64,000 bases of DNA from Daphnia pulex. Taxonomy: Eukaryota > Arthropoda > Branchiopoda > Diplostraca > Daphniidae. The stretch spans positions 3,782,001 to 3,846,000 of the forward strand of contig NC_060017.1 in assembly GCF_021134715.1 (NCBI RefSeq). Reading direction: 5' to 3'. Numbering within the stretch: the stretch's first letter is position 1; each line of letters opens with the position of its first letter. The position numbers and the translations under genes were made by a program. The notes beneath the pieces are model-generated. The model was given only the letters and a program-made list of their open reading frames with translations. It was not told where the DNA came from and did no database searches. Shown piece by piece: positions 48,501 through 60,600 of this stretch.

Positions 48501-51500
48501 AAAAAAAAGCTATTTGACAGTTTACTATTGGGATCGATATTCTCCGTGTTCAAAGCGACTTGTGTTGACCTTTACCGCTCACAACGCCTTCCTCTTATCC
48601 TTTAAAAAAAGTCGATTATACACATACAAAATGCTGACCTGTAGCAAACGGGATGTACAAATAGGTACATTGAAACCTTCTTCCGGAATCCGTTTGAATT
48701 GGATATTTCTTTAAAAAAAAAAGCAAAAACGAAATTTCGACTTGAGAAATGTTTAACTTTTTTCCCCCCGCGATCCTGCGACAGCAATTTTTAGAATGCA
48801 GAGTACATAGAGAAGACGATGTCACGATGTACATAGAAATGTCGACTCCCATTGTTACGGTGTTTACAAAGGAAATGAAGCGTGCATTTTTCATGCTGAA
48901 CTGCCGGTTTGAAAAGTCAGACATTTGAAAGCGTTTGACCCGATGGCCTCATATCAACTGACGCGCTGACTTTCTAGCTCCATTTCACTTAACGTATACA
49001 CACGGCTGCTTATAATAATGACGTGGTGATGATGCAAGAACCGAGCGGCGGCACGGCCGCAACAATCAATGAATAATTGAGACGAATGTGATGTCCTTCG
49101 GGCATCGTGCGGGAATATATAGACGAGCCGACTGCTGGCCCGTCGATGAACGACCGGCCAGTGTAAACAGCACTTGCTGGATGGTGAATTTCTCAGAGAC
49201 GTGTCGGGATTTCTTTTCTCACATAATAGCTAAAAAAATGATAATTTTCACAAAGCATAGGCGTGAGACTCTGGCTAGATTGGCTTTTTGTGCAAGGCCA
49301 ACATAGCAACATTTGGCCTTTGCTAATGTGTTACATTGTTATATAGGCAGCTGTCGATCTTCGGACCCTTTTTTGGTTTTTATCGTAATAAGATATCATC
49401 AACCGGGGCAACAGCGCAGACAGTCTCGTTCCGTATGCCAACCGATTGTTTCCCATTTGGAAACCACACCAAGAATGCCATCCGCCAGATGGCATTCACA
49501 TTTTCTTTTTTCTCAAACGGACCATCTCTGGAGATACTGAGATACTGATATGGAGAATTGAAAAGCAAAAACACTATCCAAGTCGAGCGATGAATTTTTT
49601 AAGTTTCTCAAGAATGTGAAATCATGAATCAAATGTTTTTTGAGCAACGCCTTGTCATATAGTGAACTGAATGTGAGCCGATATACAGCTTAATGCGCCG
49701 ATTCCAAGCAAGGTCAATCCAAAAAAGCCCAGAAATGTATAACGAAATTAGCATAAAGATAATATGTATGCGCGGATTACAACTCACTTTCAGATTTATG
49801 ACCGAGAAGGTGCCGGTGTAGCGGCAGGTCTCTTTTGGTCGTAAAAATGGTTCAAAGTAAGAAAAGTAAAATTCAAAGTGTTTAAAGTTCAAATGTTATT
49901 GAATTTGATTGTTTTACCCACAGACAAAGTTTGTAGGTATAAAAACAGGCCTGATCTCAACAGTTCATTCGACAAATGAGTTATTGAATGAACCCTAACC
50001 GAGTCAACAAAAACGGCAAGAGAAAACAGTTCCAGGCAACCACATAGCTCAGTAATAATCATACTCCATACTATGTCACGATTTAAAATCAACGCCACCA
50101 CCACCACCAAATAGTCAAAAATGATTTTTCCTACTTTTATGCCTGGGAAATACGGCCAGGCATCCACAAGTGCTCCTTACGCAGAAAAGTTGATAATCCA
50201 CCAGAGACGGGATAGGGAAAAGGGTGCCCTCGTGAATACACCCACACACACATGGATGTACACGAGGACAGAGGGGATTTAAGGAATAGGGAAGAGGGAA
50301 GAAGAGATACGTAGCCATCGGTAGTTTCTCCAATCACTGCTGTTGCTGCTGATGCTGTTTATCTAAAAATTTAAAAAATAAAAGAATTGGGTTACGAAAA
50401 AACTTTTACAGAAACACAAGTAATGAAAAGTTGCAAATTAGACAGTACCCTAATTTAACCCTAATTTTTAATAAATGGGGGAATTGAAAGTTTCCATGTG
50501 ATACACTGCATTTGTGTTAGTAGTGCATCATTAAAATATCTAGCAGGTCACAAGAATACAGGTAACACAAATCATTATCCTATCGCTGATACAGATTACA
50601 GAGGTTGTTGCTCATGTCAGGGTAATACCAGCACAAGCAAAACTTGCACATCGTGTTGTTATGATGGCTAGCTCAGACCTCAAATCTGCACAATAAGGAG
50701 AAGGTTACAGTGCAAACAAACTGCAATGCGTTGAGAGGGTGGGCTCACATGATAAATGTTAGTCAGCAGGAACTAATATTTTACAAATTTTGAACAGGTT
50801 TCCTTTTCTATTTAAACTCACATAATCATTCTATTTGCATTTTTAGTTCTGTTTATACCTGCCAGTGCCAAGCAGCATGCTGGAGTGGAGACTGGAAGAG
50901 CATGGAGAGCCACGACACGAAACCAGAGTTCACACGACGACCACATTTTTGTAATTTTATTTATTGTTCTGCTGTTTCTTCGTGCAGCCACGTGTATGTT
51001 TCAAAAAAAAAGAAAAGAATGTTCTTTCTGTTTTCTTATTTGTAATTTTAAGCTTGGTCACTTTTTCCGAAACTTGCTTAAACAAAGCAGACGACACATT
51101 TTACTTTTCTTCTTTTGTTCTTTAGAACCATCTCTAAGAAATCGATTAAGAAAATTAGAAACCATTACAAATAAACCCCTCCCCTCGTGTCCCCAGATGT
51201 GTGTTATGACGCGGATATTTTGACGTGATTTAAAATAATTCCCGCTACCTCATCCGTGAAAAATTTACCTGATACTACAAAAAAAAAAAAATATTAACTT
51301 CGGTCATCGTTTATACTGAATTTTTATTGTATAACAATCATTTGACCAAACCAAGTATAGCCAACAACAAAACATTAAAAACATGTGGTGCTTTTGGGTT
51401 GTTTTCTTGGGATATTCGAGGTCGTCGTCTTGGCTGGCTGTTTTGTTGCAGCGACTATAGGACTCTTCTAGACTATACTTACTCCCGCTGCGATATAGTT

Positions 51501-54500
51501 TCATACACATCACGAGCAGCTCGAGTTGTGCAGCGCAGTAAAAGATACACCCCACGACTACTGTGTATATGCCTGGCCAACTCAAAAACCCACCAGGCAG
51601 CCGTGGGAAACGGCGTGGTAATCACTCGGGAGACAACGAGTGAGACCAATTAGGGCCCTCTGTGTAACCCAAGTCATTTAGTGCAATCACCACATACATG
51701 ATTTCTATATATGAACAATCTCACCATTATAATATAGGGCTGCCTTCAACAACATTTCCGAGCTTCTTTTTACGAGTTTTGTGTGCACACAGAACAGTAG
51801 CATTATAGCTTTAGTTGGACGACAGCAGCATAGCTTCGAAAACTCAAATTATTTTCTTGTTTTCGTTCTTCTTTTAGTTGTTGCGATGTGCCGAAATAGT
51901 GAGGTTAGAATATTTTTGGGGTTTTTAGAAATTATATCAGTCTAAACACGCGGATTATCTCGTAAATAAGTTTGAAACAATTAAATGCCCAATTCGCTTT
52001 TGAGTCGAAGGGGGGAAAAATGAATAGAATTAGATTGAAATGGGATTCCTTCATTACTTCCTCAACAAATTAAACTATACAGGAAATCCAGCACACATAT
52101 CGACGCAATTAAACATGTATAATTGCACCATTTTCGTCCGAGCTACCATACTGTTGCACACATTTACGTAACAGAACCTCGAAGAAGTTTGAAGGCGCTT
52201 GTTGCTTAAAATTTATACATGGCTAGCAAAGGAATAAGCAATGAATGGCCTATTTATGGTTAACCCTGCTGTAATGATACTGCAGCCGGTATTTGACCGT
52301 TTTTTCTGCTTAAATTAGGGAAATAGAACCAAGAAAACACATACAAAAAAAACTGATCCCTTTCAGCCCAGGTGATGTGCTTATGTTCGCTTTAATGAGA
52401 AAAACGACGACGATGCTGGCACCCGGAAACTCATTTGTTGACCCGCAGATGAGGTACTTTTGAGAGTAGATAAGGGGGAGGAGGGGGGGGGGGTTCCTAT
52501 TTTCGAATTACCTATTCTTATAGGGTTATTGGGCCTATATGTAGCTAGACTTTCCCCAACAATCTACGCAGTTGTTGGAGTGCCCCCGTGTGCCCCAAAT
52601 AAGTTTTAAAAAAAACGGATGCTTAAATCTCAAACAAAATGAATTTTAATCATCGTAAACAATATGCTGAAGTAAATATACACTTGGGGAATCGTATAGC
52701 ACAACTGCACAAGAGGTCAATAGTAATATTCTCGTTTGGGACTTGAAACCACGGCCGGAAGAAATTCTATCGTCATTTTTCTATGAGTAGCACATTGAAA
52801 TATTTTTAGATTCGGTAAATTGAAATTATCTATCGACACAGTCTAATGAAGAAAAATCAATGTTGTTGATTTTAAATCAAATCATCTTCGTTGTAGCTTA
52901 TAACTCATCTGTTTCCCATTTTCACTTAATTTTTTCCTGCTTAAATTCGACGAAACGATTAAATTTCACATTAAATTAAACCGTATAAGAATAATTATAG
53001 GAAAAAGGGCCAAAATAATACAACGCTATCATTCACTCGCCCAGGTATTATAGGAAAACAATGCGCGGAACGCAAAAAGTATACTATGCATATTATTGCG
53101 TTGAATAAAGATGTCTGGTCACAATTCATCTAGACTCAAAGCTGGTTCCACCTGATCTTTCCCCTGCGCACATAGCAAAGAGGGCGTGTGCGATTGGTTG
53201 GATTTTGAAATCAATCGTATGTCGAAGGCGTATTTGCTCTGCAGTGCGTACAGAGTGAAGTAGGTGGTCTATACTCACCACCACCATTTGTGTGATGTGC
53301 GACACGTATAGCCTCAAAAAATTCAAAATAAAACAGGTCCTTGTAAGCCGGTATAATCCTCGGGACTATAAGAGAAAGGGGGGTGGGAAAGAGTGCTATA
53401 CGCCTAAGCCTCTTATTTGAACACGCAAAGAAGACATGACAGCTGAGAGAGAATAAGGTATATAGAGAAGGAGCGCTGTTCATTGTCTTGCCTTTTTCTC
53501 GACAGCAACCCACACGTCAGACTTTTTGACTTCGCGCGCGACGAATCTTCTTCTCCACCGTACTTCGTCGCTATATGTGTAGCTCTCATGTGAATCTCTT
53601 AATCCGCAGGGCGATGTAGCATTTTTCACCCTTCTTTCCTTATAAGACGAACGGCAGGATGCCAATAAGCTTATCCTGTCACACATTTTATTTTAGAAAA
53701 AGGGAATACCAATGACCATTTTGTGATATTTTTCTTTAAATATTATCCCCTTGGCTTGAGAATCAGAAGTCACCAAATTAAAAACTACGCTCTATCGTTA
53801 ATATTTTTACAAAATTAAAATGATTAAAGGGATTTTCTGAATTGTGTGTGAATTTCCGTGTTGCTGTTTCTATGGAACATCACCAAGGGTAACGAAAATA
53901 AACAAGAGTAGGCCTATATATAACACAATAACTTATTGAAGAATTCATAAATCAATTTCCCATACGCTTTTAGATTGTTCATGTTTTTGGAGGATGTTGA
54001 AACCAAGTCTGTACATGGCGGTCAATTTGGAATGCACATACAGTTAAACATTTAAAAAATTAATATTTTTTTCGTAAACTGGTTTGTTCGTCTTGAGGCC
54101 TACATAGGGAAGTTATTGAATAGAAATCAGATGAACTAGAATGTCGGTCGGAAAAAAATAAAATAAAATTCCGGAATTATAAGAATCCTATAGCAACAGG
54201 CAATGATTCTATTAAACGGGGTCCGCTGTAAACCCTTCGCTTGTAAAAACTCTTTACCCGAGTCATAATGAAACTATTATAGCAGATAATCGATCTTGCC
54301 TAATTGGAGTGTCAGTGACATATATACGAAAAATCGGATGGATGGGAACTTGAAAGAGTCGGCGCTTAGGTATGGACGAGTTGGCAGGTATATATGTATA
54401 GGCTTTATACAGTTCTTGTCATTCCACTTGAAGGGCATGTTAGTGGGACTTTGGCTCCATCCTCCTCCCCCTCCGCCTTTTGCCTGCCATCGATACGGAA

Positions 54501-54585
54501 TCGAGGACTCGAGTGGCACCCAACATTTTCAACATTCTTGGCCTCCTAGAAAGAAAAACTTAGGGACAAGGGAGAGGGGTCAAAG
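48501..54585. other. Gene-poor block, less repetitive and AT-rich in part
   Basis: No supported gene. From ~50380 to 51240 and from ~51900 to 54200 the sequence is AT-rich with few microsatellites, unlike the rest of the block; it may include UTR or non-coding transcript sequence. A G run of 11 lies at 52483-52493. Confidence 0.4.
49788..49831 (-). other. Possible 44-nt micro-exon
   Basis: On the minus strand an acceptor-like ccaaaag precedes 14 codons reading TCRYTGTFSVINLK, then a strong donor (AAA|gtgagt). The peptide looks like extracellular-domain sequence and third positions are GC-rich, unlike the surrounding DNA. No neighbouring exons were found, so it may be a chance match. Confidence 0.2.
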
Positions 54586-54600
54586 ATGGCCGACGACAAG
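54586..54600 (+). CDS. Possible first coding exon (MADDK) of a gene continuing right
   Basis: The sequence gtcaaagATGGCCGACGACAAG|gtaggcgag has a good arthropod start context (CAAAG before ATG), five GC-rich codons and a donor in phase 0. Very short first coding exons encoding MADD-type starts are known for arthropod muscle proteins such as troponin I, but nothing else of that family is visible in the remaining 9 kb. Identity is therefore open. The same frame reads on for 46 codons to a stop if unspliced. This could be chance. Confidence 0.3.
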
Positions 54601-57600
54601 GTAGGCGAGTTCTCTGTTCTCCCATCAGCACCCAATAACCCGAAGGCACTCTCCAACTCATTCCCAAGGTATAACAACATCAAAATATCCCCAAAAAACT
54701 CAAATTATCCATCATCTTCCGTCTAACTTTTAAAAACAAAAAAGGAATGTACATCTCTTCTTCTATTCCGTATTCCGATTGCCCACGGAAATCCAATCAG
54801 CGCTTATTTTCTTAAAAAAAACCTTGAGTACGTTTTTATATCTTCATTTGATTGGAAGGGGGAACCCAAAAATAAAAAAAAATGTTGAAAGAACACAAAA
54901 CGTGCCGGTGTCGAAGAAAATCGAAAATCTCCTTATACATAATACTCCATTGCCGTGTGTCCGTGAATTCCCTATTATTACGCGATTATCAAAGAGAAGT
55001 TGATGAACAAACTTGTTTTTCCTTTTCTTTTCCATAAGAAGATATGTTCTTCTTCCTGCTGCTGATGCGCTGAGCGCCCAGACTGGAGAATTAAAAAAAA
55101 AAAGGCCCCGTTGGGTTTGTGTGTGGTCCGCGAGGTTTTTGTGTGTTAGCCTTCAAGTGGGCGGTGTTTGGCGTGACAACCTCCCGCCAGCACAGCACGG
55201 CAGGTTGTCTTCGATTCGAGTCCCCATACTATACTAACATGAGCTCTCCCAAGTTTCTAGCTAGGCTCCTTTTGACTAAATATTTCCACCCCACACGGTC
55301 CTTTTTCTTGTGTATTCCATTTGACTTTTCTTATATTTTCCCTTGATTATTTATTTTCTTCTTTCACCGTGTCTTTCTGCAACGGCAACGCGCATATCCA
55401 CGGCCGGCCTTTCCCATCAGCCACCGATAAATCAGAATTCTCTCCTTCAACAAGGCGACGGAGATGAGCAGAAAGAAGAGCCCCACCCGCTGATCTTGCC
55501 CCATCCGTACAAGTCGAGAAGAAGAGCCGTTTAAGCCAATTGAGAATGACAAGTCGCTAATTTCACCATTTCAATGGAAATCTCCTGGCATTCAAGAAAA
55601 AAGAAGAAAAGGGTTAAATCATCTGGCACACCCACACACACACACCACCACCATATTGGAAAATGGCTCGTTCAAGGAACACATTTTGAGCGCGGCTCTC
55701 GTTTTTGGAACTCGCCAAGTCTGGAACTTTGATGGTTCCCCCGAGTTTTCAAATAGTTTTCAATCGGCAAATATTCGGCGACTAATGGGAATTCCGATAG
55801 CTACATTTTGGCAAACGCGTTTTGAAAAAAAAAGAAAATGCTAGCAGCATATATATATGTACGCGTATAGGCTGCGTCAACCGGGCTCTTTCTAACGGCA
55901 GACAGAAATGAGGTTGTGTGTATTTAAACTGATGACCTCGTGTGCTCATGATTAATAAGCCCAATGCCATAAACATGTTGGGTAATGGGAGTGTGCCTTT
56001 TTGACATGTTGATACACTCCAAATTCGGCAGGAAAGTCGTCATCCATCATCGGCTCTCTTTCTCCCCTCTCTCTGAGTCCGTCCGTCTTTTTTGGTAAAC
56101 TGGATAGAGGTTACGTGCGTCACACAAGATCGACGTAGAATGCGCCCGGCTCATCACTGTTATAATATCCGCTGTCGTTTTTTCCTTATATTTTTTCTTC
56201 TGGCCTGTGCCGCATCTCAAGCTCCGCAAGCTGCGCCGGCTTTTTCGTCTTCTTCTAGGTTATTTTTAATGGCTGCTTGGCTGGGAATGTTTGGGAGATT
56301 TTTTTTTTTTATGTTTAAGAAAAAAGAAAGAAAAAAACTACTTGGGAGACGACGGAAAAACAAAGACCAATATTATTATATGTGCGCTAGATATTATAAA
56401 GATCATCTAGAATATTCTCATCGGAAAATAATAACACATTATTTAGCATGTTTGGTTGTTTGCTCGATGGCATTTGCCTTAAAAGTTTTGAGAAGGAATT
56501 TCTAGTATTCGTTTTGATTCATTCGTTCGAGATGGTGAAATCGCTTTATGGGTCTCAATTAATTTCTTCGGTTGCATTTTTAGATTCATGCGCCTTGAAG
56601 ATTTCATTCCATCGGAATACAGCACGTGAAATAATAAATACAGTATTTAAACTACGCAAATAGCTATAATTAATGGTTGAATAAAATTTGAAACGCTGTA
56701 AAATGTGTGATGGAAAAGAAATAAAAAATAAAAGACGTGGAAGAAAACTACCCAATTGCTCAAAGAATTGTGTAGTTTTACGTATATTCAGTTACCAGTA
56801 TTAATTGTGGTCAAGGAAAACATATTTCTAGTAAAAAGACCCAGCTAGGCTATTAAAAGATCGTCGCTCGTCGAATAGATCGGTGTAGACGCCAAATGAT
56901 CCAAGAAATATTATTTCCCGCCTCCTTTTGAATTTCAGAGTGAGAGTGGGAATCGTGCAGCTATATACTACCAACCCGCAGCACAGTAGATTGCTAGTAA
57001 ATTTAATGACGGCGAACCCCTTTTATTTCACCGGACATTAATGTGCTCAACAGTCGGATTGCATTTAATACAGGTACTGCCCGAAAAATGGCATCAATCC
57101 GAAGATTTCGGTTACTTTTTAAAGTCGGCTGTAAATGAAACATCAAAACTTAAGGATCATAAAAATAAAAAAAAATAAAAAATAAATACAATTTTGCTTC
57201 GTCGCTCGTTCCATTGCCCATGCAGCATGGCCGTCATTATACGACGATATCCAATGAAAAAGAAAATGAAAAAAAGAGCAGGTATATAGTGGAATGTTCA
57301 GTGCAGCGTACATATATATACCGGTATACAGTCATTATAGAGTTTAATGGAGATATGGTGCCGATAATGAAGGCAATAAAAAAACCTACAAGGAACAATA
57401 ACACGGCGGCTTTTTGTCTATTTCTCTCTCTCGATGGTCGTCGTTCATTTCCAAAATGATCGGCTGTTTTGACCCTTTTCTTTTTTCTTCTTCTTTTGGG
57501 CTAGTTTTGCCTTGATGGCGGAATGCGTCTGCACTTTGAACTATATACTATTTCTAGATGGTGTACTTGAATGGCCCCCAATTGTCATTATGTGCGCAGT

Positions 57601-60600
57601 CGACAGTAAAATGCCGTTGGTTCCAATTCCCAATAGGTCCGCTGCTGCTGATGGCTGTACAGCTTATTGACGGCGGTCACTATTTGGCGGCACTTTCAAA
57701 ACGACGACCCCTACACACATCTACGAATATTGCCAATAAAAATGACGACCATCCAGCGGTTTCTCAGTCAGGGTCTTATCAATTTAGTTGGTTTCTAATA
57801 TAGTTTCTAGATCTGCAAGTGCGCATTCACAGATGTATATAGATGATTTGTCTGGCTTGGCGGCGACGGTCTTTTCTGTATAGATTGCCGCGATCATCTT
57901 CTCCTCAAACCGATCATTTTACTGTAAGCTAGAATGCCGAATTCCACAGCTTTGAAAACTATATTCGACAGGGGTTCTGTTTGTTAATAACAAACGACTC
58001 TTTTACCTTTTAATTGTCAATAAGCATCTTGTCGCTATGTATAATGGCCGAGTGGTATTAACCCTTGAAGTCAATGACAAACACAATTTATTATTTTATT
58101 AGACATTGAAACCTTGTAAGTACCATGCGCATAAAAATGATTTGACATCAATAAACAGAGCCGGGTGAAATCAAACCACTTTATCGAGCCGAGATCTTAT
58201 TCCTTGTCCTCCTCTCTCTCTCTGCTGTGTGCGGCCAATCAACAAGAAAATCTCGCCGGTGCTGTACTAATGAGCCGTCCAAAAAAGGGAAATTACATTC
58301 GAGACATTTTGACATTCGTTATACTGTGATATTTATATTTCTTATATACACACACCAAAAGGACAACTGATGGGGGGGCAATATAAAATGCCAAAGGAGA
58401 GTCTATTAAACAAGAGGCACTTCCAAATCGATCAGTCTGCTGTGGCGGCCATCACCATGGTTATACTGCCGGTCCCTCTCGGTCCTTTGAATATAGCCGT
58501 GCGCCAATGTGCTGTGAGAGGGCCACACAGCGCACACATATGGGGACGTTGATAGCGCGGTGGGCTATTAGCCAACACAAAAAGGGTGGCTATAAATATA
58601 TTTCTGTCTTGATGCGCAGCAGATCTATAGGATGTTGTTGAGGTTAGTTGTTAAAATATATTCAAACTCGTCGATGTTTACGTGGTCGTATATGGAGATA
58701 AAGAGTCGTACACTAGTACGAAAAAGAGAAGAGAGACGCAATCGACGAAGGAGTGGATATATAGCCTTATGGACGGGCAGCACCCACACCGCCATCTCGT
58801 ACAGTTTTATATTCTCTTCCTACGTCTATAGGTATACGTAGATATGGGAAAGACGGAATTTTCTCACGGACCTTCTTACTGGTGGCCTTCTCTCTTTCCC
58901 ACCGTTAAATAAGAAGAAACTATATAGAGATTGAAATGTCGTCAAGCTGTCCGAAACGCCTACCACACGGACAATATAGTATAAGGAGATGGCCGGACTC
59001 TCTCTGGGTTGCGCTTTTGTTTTGTGACTTTGTGAGAGTGCTGTGAATTTGTGTAGAGTCCAGCCTCTCTCTCGTCCAGCAGCCTCCCTTTTTTTTTGTG
59101 GACGGACAACTACAACAACCCCCGAAGAGACTTGCTTTTGGGCCATGTAGTATTACGGGTCATAAAATAGAAGCACTCGAAGGTGAACCAGTTGCAGAGT
59201 TCTCTGATGTGTCTGCTGGACGTCGTTGATGGCTGAAAATTCGCTGGGAAAAATTACAAATACAATTCGTGTCTATTGCGCGAATAATTTCACAACGAAT
59301 AAAACCAACATTGTCGCAAATCTTACAAGGATTAATTAGAAATGAAATGTGAGAAATCAAAATCTGAATCGAAGCGATTATTTATCGTAATAACCGTTCT
59401 ATAAACCAAGTGATAAAGGGTTATCTCGGTATTTTCAACTCTCATAACCAATAATACGAGCTTCGTTAGAGTTCAGTGTCCGTTACGTCACCTTAGTTCT
59501 CTTTATTATTATTTCAAATAGTTTCAGAAGTTTGAAAAAAAAAACACACACAAGCGTTTGTTGGCAAACTCCATCAAGAAGGTTTTTGATACAGTCTGAC
59601 GTGACTAATTTCTTTAGAATATGGTCGCCCAGGTGTCATACACAGAGCAATACAATTGACTCTGCGCCAACGTAACTGTGAGATGAGGAAAGTGGGTGGG
59701 CCCAGTATATAAATGTCTATAGGCGATTTTCTCGGTCAGTATTGTTTATGACTCTACGAAGCCTGCGCAGTTTTCTCAATAAAATTAGGGGACTCGGCTC
59801 GAGTCGAGTCGAGCTCAAATAGGAGGAGATACACAAGGAACACAGCACGGTGTATATATCTATACGGGCATATCCAACAAACCTTTTCTCCTTTGCCAGT
59901 TGTAAATACATTTTCTCGTCGCCTGTCATCTCTGCACATAAACAAGACACCACATATAGGCTCTTCTCTCTTTTGTTCTCCTTTTCGGTCAAGCGAGTAA
60001 CACGTGTGCTGCAGCTCACGATATGTAGTCTAGGAAATTAGACGAAGTTATAGTCAAATGAATGACGGCCAAGTGGAAACCGCACTGGAAAACCGCATGT
60101 GTACGTGTACACCGTTGCTATTTTTAAACCGAAAAATAGCGGCGCATGTACCTATACTTGACGACGACGTCTAGTCCATTCGACACATAGTACAAGTCGA
60201 CGATATTTCACAATTATAGGAAGCAAGACACGGAATGCCTCGAAATAACTATCACAGCCCGGTTATTATTTGAAGGGGGGAAATGGCTAACATTGGATAA
60301 TAATCATCTTGATCTAAATGCTGTCGAGTTTTCAGTCAGCAAATGGATTTTTAAAAAATGAGCAGGTTCAAGCGTTGACTTGTCTTTAATGATGCTGATT
60401 TGAGACGATTTTCTACAAAGAAAAACTTCGACAATAAGTATATAGTTTTCAAGAGTACATTCAGTTGTTTTGCTACCAAAATTATGTATCAACCGCAATA
60501 GGGCAATTTCTTAGGCCAGGAAAAAGATTCGCTTGGCTGCGCTACAAAATTATTGGCATTTAACAAAGCGAAGAGCTTGTTAAGAATAAACAAATAAGAA

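Larger units (their letters stand above)
35805..52497. repeat. Recurrent G(6+)TTCC motif, seven copies
   Basis: Runs of six or more G followed directly by TTCC occur on the plus strand at 35805-35815, 40369-40378, 41561-41572, 47422-47431, 47860-47869 and 52483-52497. One copy lies on the minus strand at 36209-36224. The bases after TTCC are often GA or A-rich, while the sequence before the G run is unrelated. Flanks otherwise show no shared element. Confidence 0.7.
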
